64,000 nucleotides of DNA from Thermomonospora echinospora (GCF_900108175.1 NZ_FNVO01000005.1:248001-312000); one strand, 5' to 3'. Counted from the first letter of the stretch, positions 17,879 through 26,350 are shown. Numbers and translations are program-made. Notes: generated by a model from the sequence alone, not told the origin.

Positions 17879-18078
17879 TGGCCGCCCGCACGCAGACCCC
17901 CACCCGGTCCCGGCCCGGCTGGGCCACCACCGACCAGGCCGCACAGCACCTCGGCGTGGCCCGGCAGACCCTCGCCAACTGGCGCAGCCAGGGCCGGGGG
18001 CCGACCTGGAGCAAGCGCGGCGGCGTCGTCCGCTACCGCTGGGCCGACCTCGACGCCTGGATGTCCGACTCCCCCTGA
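17878..18078 (+). CDS. second excisionase-like HTH protein
   Basis: The protein is 66 residues with a winged-helix excisionase fold: WATTDQAAQHLGVARQTLANWRSQGRGP followed by RGGVVRYRWADLDAWM. It is related in design to the product of 17511 but not a copy. Having two such genes in tandem suggests one works as excisionase and the other as an early regulator. Which does which cannot be told here. A hairpin follows. Confidence 0.7.
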   Translation: MAARTQTPTRSRPGWATTDQAAQHLGVARQTLANWRSQGRGPTWSKRGGVVRYRWADLDAWMSDSP

Positions 18079-18086
18079 CGAATGAG

Positions 18087-18113
18087 CCCCGACCTGTCGC
18101 GAGCAGGCCGGGG
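18087..18113 (+). terminator. hairpin after the HTH gene pair
   Basis: CCCCGACCTG (18087-18096) pairs with CAGGCCGGGG (18104-18113) around a seven-base loop, with one mismatch. There is no U tract. It could attenuate the early transcript ahead of the recombination genes. Confidence 0.45.
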
Positions 18114-18157
18114 CGGTGCGGAGCACCCGCACCTGACCAGAGTAGGAGCACCCTCCC

Positions 18158-18784
18158 TTGACCACCATCCTGATCTTGCTGGCCGTCTGGACGGCGGTGG
18201 CGCTGCTGATCGCCCCGCCGATCGGCCGCATGCTGCGCCGCGCGGCCGACGCCGAGATCCTCGCCCCCCTCGACAGCGAGGACGACGGCCCCACCCTGGC
18301 CATGACCGCCGTGGGCGACTGCCCCGACTGGTGCCCCGGCCAGCACACCCCCGGCGCCCACCGCCGCACCGTGGACGTGCGGGAGAAGACCGGCGATCCC
18401 GGCGGAGTTTGGGTCGAGCTGGCTTGGTACACGGTCCCGGGTCGTCCGCCGGTCGGCCAGCCCGAGGTGACGCTGGTGTCGATCGTCGGCACCGACGAGA
18501 CGCTCATGCCCATGTCGCCCGGCGAGGCCGGGATGCTCGCCGCGTCCATCGCGTTCCCGGACGCGGACAGCACGCTGGCGGCGTGGGGGCGGGCGCTGTC
18601 CGGTGACGCCGGGTGGCTGGCCGAGACGCTGGCCCGCGCGGCGGTGATGGCCGGGTACTCCCCTTGCGGCGGGTGCGGGACGCCGACCGATGCGCGGCCG
18701 GAGTACGACCAGGCGAGCGGTGAGCTCGTAGCGCGGTGCGCCGGCTGCCACCGCGAGGCGCTGACGGGCGGTGAGGTCCGGTGA
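18158..18784 (+). CDS. DUF6907-like protein with N-terminal membrane helix
   Basis: The protein is 208 residues starting at TTG 18158 (GGAG nine bases before). Residues 1-20 are a membrane helix. GDCPDWCPGQHTPGAHRR resembles the CPxWC motif of DUF6907 proteins, common in actinomycetes and their phages. Near the end is a CGGCGTP...RCAGC pair that could bind zinc. The role is unknown. The stop overlaps the next start. Confidence 0.55.
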   Translation: MTTILILLAVWTAVALLIAPPIGRMLRRAADAEILAPLDSEDDGPTLAMTAVGDCPDWCPGQHTPGAHRRTVDVREKTGDPGGVWVELAWYTVPGRPPVGQPEVTLVSIVGTDETLMPMSPGEAGMLAASIAFPDADSTLAAWGRALSGDAGWLAETLARAAVMAGYSPCGGCGTPTDARPEYDQASGELVARCAGCHREALTGGEVR

Positions 18785-19132
18785 CCCGCTTCCTGCCCGG
18801 CGAGATCGTCAACATCACCATCACCGGCGGCCGGATCGACGAGGTCAGCAAGAACGGCATCCACGTCGTCCTGCCCAACGGCACGACTGCCACCGTCGAG
18901 CTGAGCAACCTGGAGGCCGTCACCGTCGAACGGGTCGCCCCCGCCGAGTGGCCGCCCCAGCCGGGCGACCTGTGGCGGACCGAGCGGCAGCCGTACTTCG
19001 CCATGTACAGCGACGGCGCCATGGTCTTGGTCAACCTCGGCGGCGAGCGGTTCAGCCCCGACTTCGTGCTGGCCCACGGATCGCTGACGCTGGTCCACCG
19101 CGAGGAGCAGGACGGCGGTGAGGTCCGGTGAC
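18767..19132 (+). repeat. 19-bp direct repeats bracketing one gene
   Basis: GGCGGTGAGGTCCGGTGAC occurs at 18767-18785 and again at 19114-19132. Each copy encodes the same C-terminal residues (GGEVR, stop) and the overlapping GTG start of the next gene. The segment between them is one gene, so it looks like a cassette bounded by homologous junctions. Confidence 0.7.
18781..19131 (+). CDS. hypothetical early phage protein
   Basis: The protein is 116 residues, mostly beta-strand by composition: a KOW/SH3-like start (FLPGEIVNITITGGRIDEV, VVLPNGTTATVELSNLEAV) followed by a second part with QPGDLWRTERQPYFAMYS. No known family is recognised. It lies between the 19-bp repeats and is coupled to both neighbours. 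Confidence 0.65.
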   Translation: MTRFLPGEIVNITITGGRIDEVSKNGIHVVLPNGTTATVELSNLEAVTVERVAPAEWPPQPGDLWRTERQPYFAMYSDGAMVLVNLGGERFSPDFVLAHGSLTLVHREEQDGGEVR

Positions 19133-19367
19133 GGCGCTGTCGACCGCCCGCCGCGAGATCGGCCACCTGGCCGGCGTCGTGAAGTCCGACGTGCCGCTGC
19201 CGGCCGACCGGCGGCTGCGCTGCCACCGCTGCCGCAAGCTCAACCGGTCGGCGACGTGGCGGCAGTGGCTGACGCTGAAGGCCGGCCGCAAGCCGAAGCA
19301 CTGGTGTGGGGCCCGGATGACGCTGGTGGACATCAGCACCTGGACCGCCCGGCAGGTGACCCGGTGA
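19128..19367 (+). CDS. small zinc-ribbon-like protein
   Basis: The protein is 79 residues from a GTG overlapping the previous stop. RCHRCRKLN and a later HWCG provide Cys/His that could bind one metal. It is basic overall and directly precedes the exonuclease, with a GTGA overlap. The function is unknown. Confidence 0.55.
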   Translation: MTALSTARREIGHLAGVVKSDVPLPADRRLRCHRCRKLNRSATWRQWLTLKAGRKPKHWCGARMTLVDISTWTARQVTR

Positions 19368-20215
19368 AGATCATCCGCCGCGACAACGGCCGCAACCACT
19401 GGTACATCGACACCGAGACCGGCGACCGAATCCCCGGCGTCACCACCATCCTCGGCGACGGCCTGCCCAAGAAGGCCCTCATCAACTGGTCGGCGAACGC
19501 CACCGCCGAATACGCCGTCGACCACTGGGACGAGCTCGCCGAACTGCCGCCGTCCGCCCGGCTGAAGAAGCTCCAGGGCGGCCGGTACGAGGCCAAGGAC
19601 GAGGCCGCCAACCGCGGCACCCAGGTCCACAAGATGGGTGAGCGGCTGATCGCGGGAGAGTCCGTCGTCGTCCCCGATCTGCTGCGCCCCTACGTCGAGT
19701 CCTACGTGCGTTTCCTGGACGAGTTCCAGCTTCGCGCCCGCTACGTCGAGGCCGTCGTCTACTCGGCGTCGCACCGGTACGTGGGCACGCTCGACATCTT
19801 CGGCGACATCCTCCTGCCCGACATGCCGGAGTACGAGCACCTGCCGCGCGATGAGGACGGGTTCGTCTGCGACGTGCTGATCGACGCGAAGACGAACCGG
19901 TCGGGGATCTTCGGTGAGACCGCTCTTCAGCTGGCCGGCTACCGGTTCGCCGAGTTCATGCAGCCCGACCCGAAGGATCCGGACACCGCGATCCCGATGC
20001 CGGACGTCACCTGGACCGGTGCGCTGTGGATCCGGCCCGACGGCTACTCCCTGATCCCGGTCACCGCGGGCCCCGAGCAGCACCGCGCCTTCCTGTACGT
20101 GCAGCAGGTGGGCGTCTTCGACCGGGGGGCGCGGGACCTGATCGGTGAGGCGATCGAACCGCCGACCGCCTCCCGGTACGTACTGGCCAAGGCCGGAGAG
20201 GCGGACGAGCGATGA
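19364..20215 (+). CDS. RecB/Cas4-like phage exonuclease
   Basis: The protein is 283 residues from GTG 19364, overlapping the previous stop. The PD-(D/E)XK nuclease core is visible: TQVHKMGE (helix before the core), YVGTLDIFGDI (GxxD) and VLIDAKTNRSG (DxK), with the QLAGYRFAEFM helix after it. Such nucleases resect DNA ends for phage recombination or degrade host DNA. The ERF annealing protein begins four bases before its stop, so the two form an exonuclease-annealase pair like lambda Exo-Bet. Confidence 0.8.
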   Translation: MKIIRRDNGRNHWYIDTETGDRIPGVTTILGDGLPKKALINWSANATAEYAVDHWDELAELPPSARLKKLQGGRYEAKDEAANRGTQVHKMGERLIAGESVVVPDLLRPYVESYVRFLDEFQLRARYVEAVVYSASHRYVGTLDIFGDILLPDMPEYEHLPRDEDGFVCDVLIDAKTNRSGIFGETALQLAGYRFAEFMQPDPKDPDTAIPMPDVTWTGALWIRPDGYSLIPVTAGPEQHRAFLYVQQVGVFDRGARDLIGEAIEPPTASRYVLAKAGEADER

Positions 20216-21060
20216 CGTCCACGCCCACGCCGTCGTTGGCCGCTGCGCTGGCCAAGGTCCAGGCCGAGCTGCCGAAGCTGGAGCGCGACCGCACGGTCGA
20301 GGTGACCCAGAAGAACGGCGGCACCTACTCCTACAGCTACGTCACCTTGGCCCGCCTGTCGGAGGTGGTGCTGCCGCTGCTGGCCAAGCACGGCTTGTCG
20401 TTCGCGGCCATGCCGGGCCTTGGGGCGGACGGGAAGATGGCCGTCCGTTACACCCTGCTCCACGAGTCCGGGGAGGCGCTGACCGGGGAGTTCCCCATCA
20501 GCGGTGAGGGCGGCATCCAGATGATCGGCGGGCGGATCACCTACGCCCGCCGCTACTGCCTGGCCGCGGTCGTCGGCGTGGCGGCGGATGAGGACGACGA
20601 GTCCCGGCTGGCCGATGACGGCGCGCCGCGCGCTGTTCAGCGGGCCGGGCAGCGGCCCCGGCGGCAGGCGTCGACACCGAAGCCGGGAGAGGGCGCGGCG
20701 ACGGTTCAGCGGGCCGCGTCCCGCCCCCAGGCGTCCTTGCCGCCGCTGCCGGGCGAGGAGCCCCCGCCGCCCGCCGCGCCGCCGGTCGGAGACGACCAGG
20801 ACAACGGCGAGCCGGTGACGAAGCCCCAGCTGGCGAAGATCGGGATCCTGTTCCAGCGCGTCGGCTGGACGGAGCGGGCCGACAAGCTGCGTGCGTCCTC
20901 GACGATCGTCGGTCGCCCGATCGCGTCGTCCACGGAGTTGACCAAGAAGCAGGCGTCGACGCTGATCGACGCGCTGGAGATGGTCGCCGCCGACGACGAC
21001 CCGGCCGACCGGTTGACGGCGCTGCTGGAGGAGATCCGCCGGCAGGAGGGCGGCCAGTGA
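20212..21060 (+). CDS. erf: ERF-family single-strand annealing protein
   Basis: The protein is 282 residues. The ERF core spans about 1-140: SYSYVTLARLSEVVLPLLAK, then GGRITYARRYCLAAVVGVAAD, a strongly conserved phrase. A Pro-rich linker (150-200) leads to a C-terminal helical domain (KPQLAKIGILFQRVGWTERA) often found at the end of phage annealases. It anneals complementary single strands made by the upstream exonuclease, for recombination-dependent replication or genome circularisation. Confidence 0.9.
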   Translation: MTSTPTPSLAAALAKVQAELPKLERDRTVEVTQKNGGTYSYSYVTLARLSEVVLPLLAKHGLSFAAMPGLGADGKMAVRYTLLHESGEALTGEFPISGEGGIQMIGGRITYARRYCLAAVVGVAADEDDESRLADDGAPRAVQRAGQRPRRQASTPKPGEGAATVQRAASRPQASLPPLPGEEPPPPAAPPVGDDQDNGEPVTKPQLAKIGILFQRVGWTERADKLRASSTIVGRPIASSTELTKKQASTLIDALEMVAADDDPADRLTALLEEIRRQEGGQ

Positions 21061-21245
21061 CCCCCGAGGACCGGCTGCGCGCCGTGCTGCACGCCCACGC
21101 CGCCCGGGTCGAGCCCGGCCGGGACGGGCTGGAGCGGATCCGCGCCGGCATCACCCGCCGCCCCCGCTGGCGGCGGCTCATCGACCGCATGAAGAAGGCC
21201 CGGGCGGGTGCGACCGCCCGGGCCCAGTCCCCCACCAACCGATGA
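21057..21245 (+). CDS. small basic hypothetical protein
   Basis: The protein is 62 residues, rich in Arg and Ala and helical (DRLRAVLHAHAARVEPGRDGLERIRAG). GTG 21057 overlaps the erf stop. Its first half resembles the short helical region before the transmembrane helix of some phage proteins, but no helix follows. No family is recognised. Confidence 0.5.
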   Translation: MTPEDRLRAVLHAHAARVEPGRDGLERIRAGITRRPRWRRLIDRMKKARAGATARAQSPTNR

Positions 21246-21259
21246 AGGAGCACAACGAC

Positions 21260-21796
21260 ATGACCCAGGGTACGAGATCGATCTCCCCAGCGGCGCTGGC
21301 CGTCGGCCGGATCATCACCGTCTGCCCCGACCCGATGGCCACCGAGGCCCGGCAGCCCGGCGAGTGGACGATGAACCGCCACCCGATCGAGTACGGCGAG
21401 TTCGTCCGCCTCGACGTCACCGACCCGCGCGGCAAGGCGTCCGTGTGGCTGGTGCACACCGACCACGCGGTCACCGTCCAGCTGACCCGCGGCGAGGAGC
21501 AGGCCGCCGCCGCCCGCGTGATCGCCGACCTGGCCGGCGCCGGCCTGCCCGACATCTACGAGTGGGAGATCCGCGACGGCCGGGTCCGCGCCTGGCTGGC
21601 CGCCCAGTCGTGGGAGGCCGCCCAGTCCCGCGCCGACCTGGCCGCGTGGGCCGAGCACCTGGGCTGCGAGGTGGCCGAGGAGGAGCAGGACGGGCGCACG
21701 CTGCTGACGGCGGCCGGTGAGGTGGACGGCGTGCCGGTGGAGGTGCGGACGTCGATCTACGACGCCGACAAGGAGAAGGCCGAGGTGGCGTCGTGA
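21260..21796 (+). CDS. hypothetical early phage protein
   Basis: The protein is 178 residues from ATG 21260, chosen because AAGGAG lies nine bases upstream; an in-frame ATG at 21242 overlaps the previous stop but has no such site. It is mixed alpha/beta and acidic, with a central SVWLVHTDHAVTVQLTRGEEQAA segment. No family is recognised. Confidence 0.6.
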   Translation: MTQGTRSISPAALAVGRIITVCPDPMATEARQPGEWTMNRHPIEYGEFVRLDVTDPRGKASVWLVHTDHAVTVQLTRGEEQAAAARVIADLAGAGLPDIYEWEIRDGRVRAWLAAQSWEAAQSRADLAAWAEHLGCEVAEEEQDGRTLLTAAGEVDGVPVEVRTSIYDADKEKAEVAS

Positions 21797-22365
21797 TCGA
21801 CATCGCCGCTGACCTGCTCGCGCACGCCGACCGGTACACCGCGTCCGCCCGCGCCGTCATGGACGCCGCCCCCGCCCCGCTGCCCGACCTGGAGACCGCC
21901 CGCGCCGAGCTGCTGGAGCAGCTGGCGGACGTGGACCGGCGGATCACCGCCCGCACGGCCGCCGAGAAGCGGTGCGCCGACCTGGCCCGGGTCGCCGCCC
22001 GGCTGCGGGACCTGGCCGGCCAGCACCAGGAGGAGACCGCCCCGCCCCCGGCCCCGGTGGGCGACGCCTTGGCCGCCGCCCTCCGCGCGGGGGGTGAGCA
22101 GGTCCCGGTCCCGTCGCCACTGTCCCCGGAGACGGCCCGGTGGTCCGAGGACGGCGCGTCCGAGCCGCTGGGTGAGCCCGTCGCCGGCCACGCCACCACG
22201 CAGACCCGTCCCGAGCCGCCCCAGGAGCCGCGCCGGGAGCGGCCCTTTCCCGGTGAGGGTGTCCCGGGCCCGCTGGGGGTGGGCGGCGGTGACGGTGCGG
22301 CTGTGGCCCCCGCACACCGGCCGCCGGGTGGCGGCGTGACCCAGGAGGAGCAGACCCATGGCTGA
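21793..22365 (+). CDS. hypothetical protein, coiled coil plus disordered tail
   Basis: The protein is 190 residues. Residues 25-80 form a coiled coil (LETARAELLEQLADVDRRITART), and the last 100 residues are Pro/Gly/Glu-rich. GTG 21793 overlaps the previous stop. No known family. Confidence 0.5.
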   Translation: MIDIAADLLAHADRYTASARAVMDAAPAPLPDLETARAELLEQLADVDRRITARTAAEKRCADLARVAARLRDLAGQHQEETAPPPAPVGDALAAALRAGGEQVPVPSPLSPETARWSEDGASEPLGEPVAGHATTQTRPEPPQEPRRERPFPGEGVPGPLGVGGGDGAAVAPAHRPPGGGVTQEEQTHG

Positions 22366-22774
22366 GCTGGACGAGCAGGACCGCGCCATGCTGGACGAGC
22401 TGGGCCGCGACTGGAACCGCGTCAACTGGGAGCCCAACCCGGTCCGCGACCCCGCCGACGAGGCCCTGTCCCCCACCCCGGAGGAGATGGCCGAAGCGCC
22501 CGGCGCCGAGCAGCGCACCTACCGGATCACCTACGAGCGGGTGGGCCGCCGGGGCGGCCGGAACGGCAGCGAGCCCCCGCCGCCGCTGACCGCGCGGGTG
22601 ATGTCCACCGATCACCTCGCCGTGCGGATCTGGGAGGACGTGAAGCCCTTCCTGCTGTCGAGCGACGTCGAGGTGTCCGTCGACCTGGAGAGCGGCCGGG
22701 GTCAGATCTTCTGCGGGTTCAACAACGGCGGGTCGTTCGCGATCGAGCGGCTGGACGGGCAGGCCGATGGCTGA
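22358..22774 (+). CDS. hypothetical early phage protein
   Basis: The protein is 138 residues with an acidic N-terminus and a beta-rich second half (ARVMSTDHLAVRIWEDVKPF, SVDLESGRGQIFCGFNNGG). GAGGAG precedes the ATG by seven bases. It overlaps the genes on both sides. No family is recognised. Confidence 0.6.
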   Translation: MAELDEQDRAMLDELGRDWNRVNWEPNPVRDPADEALSPTPEEMAEAPGAEQRTYRITYERVGRRGGRNGSEPPPPLTARVMSTDHLAVRIWEDVKPFLLSSDVEVSVDLESGRGQIFCGFNNGGSFAIERLDGQADG

Positions 22775-23123
22775 CCGTCCCGCCGACCGGACCCCCGGGG
22801 CCCTCACCGGCCCCGGGGCCACCCGGCCCACCCAGGACCACATTCACCAGTGGTTCGAGCTGACCTACGCCAACTACCTGGTGCTGCCCCGGGCGGTCCT
22901 CCAGTCCGCTCCCGACACCTGGCAGGCGCAGTTCGTCGCGCTGCTGCGCGAGCTGGACGAGATGTACGAGCACCTGGACTGGCCCAGCTACCGGGTCAAC
23001 GCCGTCGACGACAACGGCCGGTTCATCAAGGACCCGATCCCGCACTACCGGCGCGGCCGGACCTACATCCCGCCGAAGCCCAGCGCGCCGAATCCCGACT
23101 CCGAGGAGGACGGCCGTGGCTGA
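22767..23123 (+). CDS. hypothetical early phage protein
   Basis: The protein is 118 residues. The centre is strongly patterned (HQWFELTYANYLVLPRAVLQSAPDTW, then LLRELDEMYEHLDWP) and looks like a folded helical domain. A basic and Pro-rich tail follows. Conserved aromatic residues suggest a real protein, but the function is unknown. Confidence 0.65.
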   Translation: MADRPADRTPGALTGPGATRPTQDHIHQWFELTYANYLVLPRAVLQSAPDTWQAQFVALLRELDEMYEHLDWPSYRVNAVDDNGRFIKDPIPHYRRGRTYIPPKPSAPNPDSEEDGRG

Positions 23124-23931
23124 CCAGACCATCCGGCCCCTGCCCGACCGCGTCCGGCGGGCCATCTCCGACCCCGGTGCCATCCTCCCCCGCGCCGTCG
23201 AGGTACGGGATGGGGAGGAGATACGCGAGACGGTGCCGAGCTGGAGCACCCGCGCCGTGCTGGCGGTGCTGGCCGACGCGGGCAGCCCCCTCGCCCCGGA
23301 GCGGGCTGCCGAGATCGAGGCCCTCACCGCCGCCGCCACCCCCGGGCCCTGGAGCGTGGACACCGTGGGCGGCCTGTTCGTCGAGGCGGCCGAGGGTGCG
23401 GTCGCCGATCTGGCCTGGGCTGCCCAGGACGAGACCGAGTTGGCCGCGATAAAGGCGGACGCCGAGTTCATCGCCGCCGCCCGCGCGGACGTGCCCTTGT
23501 TGCTGGCCGCCTACCGAGAGGTCGACGCACACCGCTGCGTCCAGGCGTCCCGCATCGCCGACCTGGAGGCCGAGCGGGACCGCGCCCGCAACGTCGCGCT
23601 CGCCGCCGAGAGGACGCTCGGCGAGCAGATCGACCGCGCCTTGCGATGCGAGGCCGAGCGGAACGCCCTCCGCGCGCAGGCGGACCGCTACGTCCAGCGG
23701 ATCCAGGAGCTGGCGGCCGCACACCGCGGGAAGCAGGCCGCCGCCGCCGAATGGAAGCGGCTGCACGGCAACCTCAAGACCGACCGAGACCGGCTCGCCG
23801 CACAACGGCAGGCCGCCCTCGACGTGGCCGCCCAACACCACGACATCGCCCCAGAGGGCGAGGAGTGCGCGGTCGGCTGCCCCGGCTGCCAGGTCGAGGC
23901 CGCTCTCGGCGTCGCGAAGGGCGGTGCGTGA
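23116..23931 (+). CDS. Ea22-like coiled-coil phage protein
   Basis: The protein is 271 residues. The segment ATPGPWSVDTVGG ... DAEFIAAARADVPLLLAAYRE is the motif seen in phage Ea22-like proteins. A long coiled coil (about 130-230) and a C-terminal CAVGCPGCQ possible zinc site follow. Ea22-type genes are common in early operons of temperate phages and have no settled role. Confidence 0.6.
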   Translation: MADQTIRPLPDRVRRAISDPGAILPRAVEVRDGEEIRETVPSWSTRAVLAVLADAGSPLAPERAAEIEALTAAATPGPWSVDTVGGLFVEAAEGAVADLAWAAQDETELAAIKADAEFIAAARADVPLLLAAYREVDAHRCVQASRIADLEAERDRARNVALAAERTLGEQIDRALRCEAERNALRAQADRYVQRIQELAAAHRGKQAAAAEWKRLHGNLKTDRDRLAAQRQAALDVAAQHHDIAPEGEECAVGCPGCQVEAALGVAKGGA

Positions 23932-24044
23932 TGCAGCTGATCGCCGCCGCCGTCCTCATGGGCCTGGCCGCCGCCGCCATCGCCTGGGCGGAAACCGGCC
24001 GGACCCTGCGCCACCTCACCCGCCACCGGGACGGTGACCAGTGA
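23931..24044 (+). CDS. 37-residue membrane peptide
   Basis: ATG 23931 overlaps the previous stop (TGATG) and the stop overlaps the next GTG start. The first 20 residues form one hydrophobic helix (MQLIAAAVLMGLAAAAIAWA) followed by a basic tail (RTLRHLTRHRDGDQ). It could be a small regulator of a membrane target; nothing more can be said. Confidence 0.5.
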   Translation: MQLIAAAVLMGLAAAAIAWAETGRTLRHLTRHRDGDQ

Positions 24045-24349
24045 GACCGATCGCCTACAAGATCCCGCTCACCGACGGCACCATCGGCCAGCACGCCGGA
24101 CACCCCACCACCGTCCCCGGCCTGCTCATCTCCCAGCGCTACCGCCCCTGCCAGCTGCACGAATCCACCTGCTGGCGGGTCGTGCACCACCGCTCCGGAC
24201 GCGGCGCGCCGTTCTGCTTCGAGAGCCCCGAGGCCGCGCTGGAGCTGGCCCGCCGCATGGCCCGGCTCGGCTGCTGGCGGGTCGACGAGATCACCGTCAT
24301 CCGCCGGGTGACCGTGATGGTCGGCATCGACAACGAGGTGACTGGGTGA
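24041..24349 (+). CDS. hypothetical early phage protein
   Basis: The protein is 102 residues, a compact alpha/beta domain with Cys and aromatic residues (CQLHESTCWRVVHHRSG, FCFESPEAALELARRMARLG). GTG 24041 overlaps the previous stop. No family is recognised; it is coupled to the resolvase gene. Confidence 0.6.
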   Translation: MRPIAYKIPLTDGTIGQHAGHPTTVPGLLISQRYRPCQLHESTCWRVVHHRSGRGAPFCFESPEAALELARRMARLGCWRVDEITVIRRVTVMVGIDNEVTG

Positions 24350-25053
24350 TGGAACCGCTGTTCGACACCAAGGACCGGGCGTCCGCACTCCTCCCTGCGG
24401 ACGCCCCGGCCGGGCCCGCGACCCCCGCGACGGGCCCGGCCACCCCAACCGCCCGGGCTGAGCAGAGGCAGGGGAAGGCCTCGCTCAGCCCGGGCCCCCG
24501 GGTGCTGGGACTGGACCTCAGCCTCACCAGCACCGGCCTCGCCTACGCCGACGACCGCGGCACCATCGCCATCCGCGCGATCACCACCACCAAACAGGGC
24601 GACACCATCACCGACCAGCACCACCGGCTCAGCCGCATCCTCGAGGAGATCTGGCGACCCATCCACATGGGCCACCAGCCCGACCTCGTCGTCCTCGAAG
24701 GCCCGTCCTACGGATCGAAGGGCGCCGGAACCTGGGACCGCGGCGGGCTGTGGTGGCTGGTCGTCTCCCACTTCCTCACCCAGCGCATCCCGCTCGCGGT
24801 CGTACCGCCGGCGCTGCTGAAGAAGTACGCCACCGGCAAAGGCGGCGGTAAGGACGCCTCCAAAACCGCCGTCGCCTCCACCGCGGCCAACCGGTACGGG
24901 CGGGTGTTCGCCAGCGACGACGAGGCCGACGCCTACGTGCTGTGCGCCATGGGCCTCGACCACCTCGGGCACCCGCCGGCGCCCGTCCCCCAGACCCACC
25001 GCCAGGCGCTGGCCAAGGTCGCCTGGCCCACCGCCCGAATCGAGACGCCATGA
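24349..25053 (+). CDS. RuvC-like Holliday junction resolvase
   Basis: The protein is 234 residues. After a disordered start (1-45) comes an RNase H-like nuclease fold with the RuvC acidic residues: Asp in RVLGLDLSLTSTG, Glu in LVVLEGPSYG and Asp in SDDEADAYVLCAMG, with the KKYATGKGGGKDASKTAV loop. Such enzymes cut four-way junctions left by recombination-dependent replication before packaging. It fits with the exonuclease and ERF genes upstream. Confidence 0.85.
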   Translation: MEPLFDTKDRASALLPADAPAGPATPATGPATPTARAEQRQGKASLSPGPRVLGLDLSLTSTGLAYADDRGTIAIRAITTTKQGDTITDQHHRLSRILEEIWRPIHMGHQPDLVVLEGPSYGSKGAGTWDRGGLWWLVVSHFLTQRIPLAVVPPALLKKYATGKGGGKDASKTAVASTAANRYGRVFASDDEADAYVLCAMGLDHLGHPPAPVPQTHRQALAKVAWPTARIETP

Positions 25054-25838
25054 CCGCCACACCGGCGCGCGGCGACGCCACCGCGCACGTCCTCGCGCAG
25101 AAGATCACCGTCCTGCGCATCGAGAAGATCGAACCCCACCCCTCCAACGTCCGCGAGGACCTCGGCGACCTCGGCGACCTGTCCCGCAGCATCCGGCAGC
25201 AGGGCATCCTCCAGCCCCTCATCGCCCAGCCCAGCCCCGACCAGCCCGGCATGTACCGGCTGCTGGCCGGACACCGCCGCTACGCCGCCGCCCTCCTGGC
25301 CGGCCTGGACGCCGTCCCCGTCATCATCCGCCACGGCGTCACCGACTCCGGCGCCCTGGAGCTGATGCTGGTCGAGAACTGCCAGCGGCAGGAACTCAAC
25401 GCCATGGAACGGGCCGAGGCCCTCGGCGCCCTGATCAACCGCGGCTACACCCAGCACCAGATCGCCCAGAAGACCGGCATGTCCCAGTCGTGGGTCGGCT
25501 ACTACCTCACCCTCCTGGACCTGGACGAGGACGCGCGGGAGAAGGTCCGCACCGGCGAACTGGCGGTCACCACGGCGATCAACGCCGTCCGCAAGACCCG
25601 CAAGAAGACGCGCCGCAAGAAGGGGTCGACGGCCACCTACGCGTGGGAGCCCGACCACCTCACCGACCGGCACCCGCTGGCGCGCACGGCCCGGCGGCTG
25701 TGCGACGCCCGCGACCACACCATGCGCCGCCGCATCGGCGACACCGCGTGCGGCCAGTGCTGGGAGACCGCGATCCGCCTCGACGAGCGCACCGTCATGG
25801 GCGCCGTCACCAACACCAAGGGAGACACCACCAAGTGA
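25050..25838 (+). CDS. ParB/Spo0J-like DNA-binding protein
   Basis: The protein is 262 residues. The ParB N-terminal domain is clear: IEPHPSNVREDLGDLGDLSRSIRQQGILQPL, then YRLLAGHRRYAAALLAG and LELMLVENCQRQELNAMERA. An HTH follows (YTQHQIAQKTGMSQSWVGYYL). The C-terminal 60 residues are basic with a CGQC pair. There is no parA here, so this is probably a phage regulator or DNA organiser rather than a partition protein. The CTP-binding GHRR motif is present. Confidence 0.85.
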   Translation: MTATPARGDATAHVLAQKITVLRIEKIEPHPSNVREDLGDLGDLSRSIRQQGILQPLIAQPSPDQPGMYRLLAGHRRYAAALLAGLDAVPVIIRHGVTDSGALELMLVENCQRQELNAMERAEALGALINRGYTQHQIAQKTGMSQSWVGYYLTLLDLDEDAREKVRTGELAVTTAINAVRKTRKKTRRKKGSTATYAWEPDHLTDRHPLARTARRLCDARDHTMRRRIGDTACGQCWETAIRLDERTVMGAVTNTKGDTTK

Positions 25839-26350
25839 CTGCGATCAAGCTGGACAGCAAGCTGGGACGCAGCGCCACCGATGCGCTGGAGCCCCACGTC
25901 CTGCCCCTGTACGGACGGCTCGGCGCCCGCATCGTCGCCGTCCTGGAGTTCGAGGCCATCGAACGCAACCAGGTCGCCGAAGACGCCGACAAGGACGCCT
26001 GGGTCAAGCTCCGCATCACCGGCATGGAGATCCCCACCCGCGAGCAGGAGAACGCCCTGCGGGAGGCCATGCGCGTCCTGTACCTCCAGCGCACCGCGTT
26101 CGGGACGCTGGAGGAGGACGGCAGCATCGAACTGTCGGAGGACACCCTCAAGCACGCCGCCGGTGTCCTGGCCGACATCGAGGCCGCCAAGCTCCGCGCG
26201 GGCGTCGCCCACTGGGCCGGCCGGGTCCGGCGCACGACCGGCGCCGCGAAGGACTTCACCGTCGCCGAGCTGCTGGCCGAGATGCGGCAGATCCGCGACG
26301 GCCTGGACGCCCTCCTCGACCGCGGGCAGCTGGCCCTCGAGGACGCCTGA
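25835..26350 (+). CDS. conserved-looking hypothetical phage protein
   Basis: The protein is 171 residues from GTG 25835, overlapping the ParB-like stop. Well patterned helices and strands (VLPLYGRLGARIVAVLEFEAIERNQV, VKLRITGMEIPTREQENALREAMRVLYLQRTA) are followed by a C-terminal coiled coil. It may be a partner of the ParB-like protein because the genes are coupled, but this is only context. Confidence 0.65.
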   Translation: MTAIKLDSKLGRSATDALEPHVLPLYGRLGARIVAVLEFEAIERNQVAEDADKDAWVKLRITGMEIPTREQENALREAMRVLYLQRTAFGTLEEDGSIELSEDTLKHAAGVLADIEAAKLRAGVAHWAGRVRRTTGAAKDFTVAELLAEMRQIRDGLDALLDRGQLALEDA

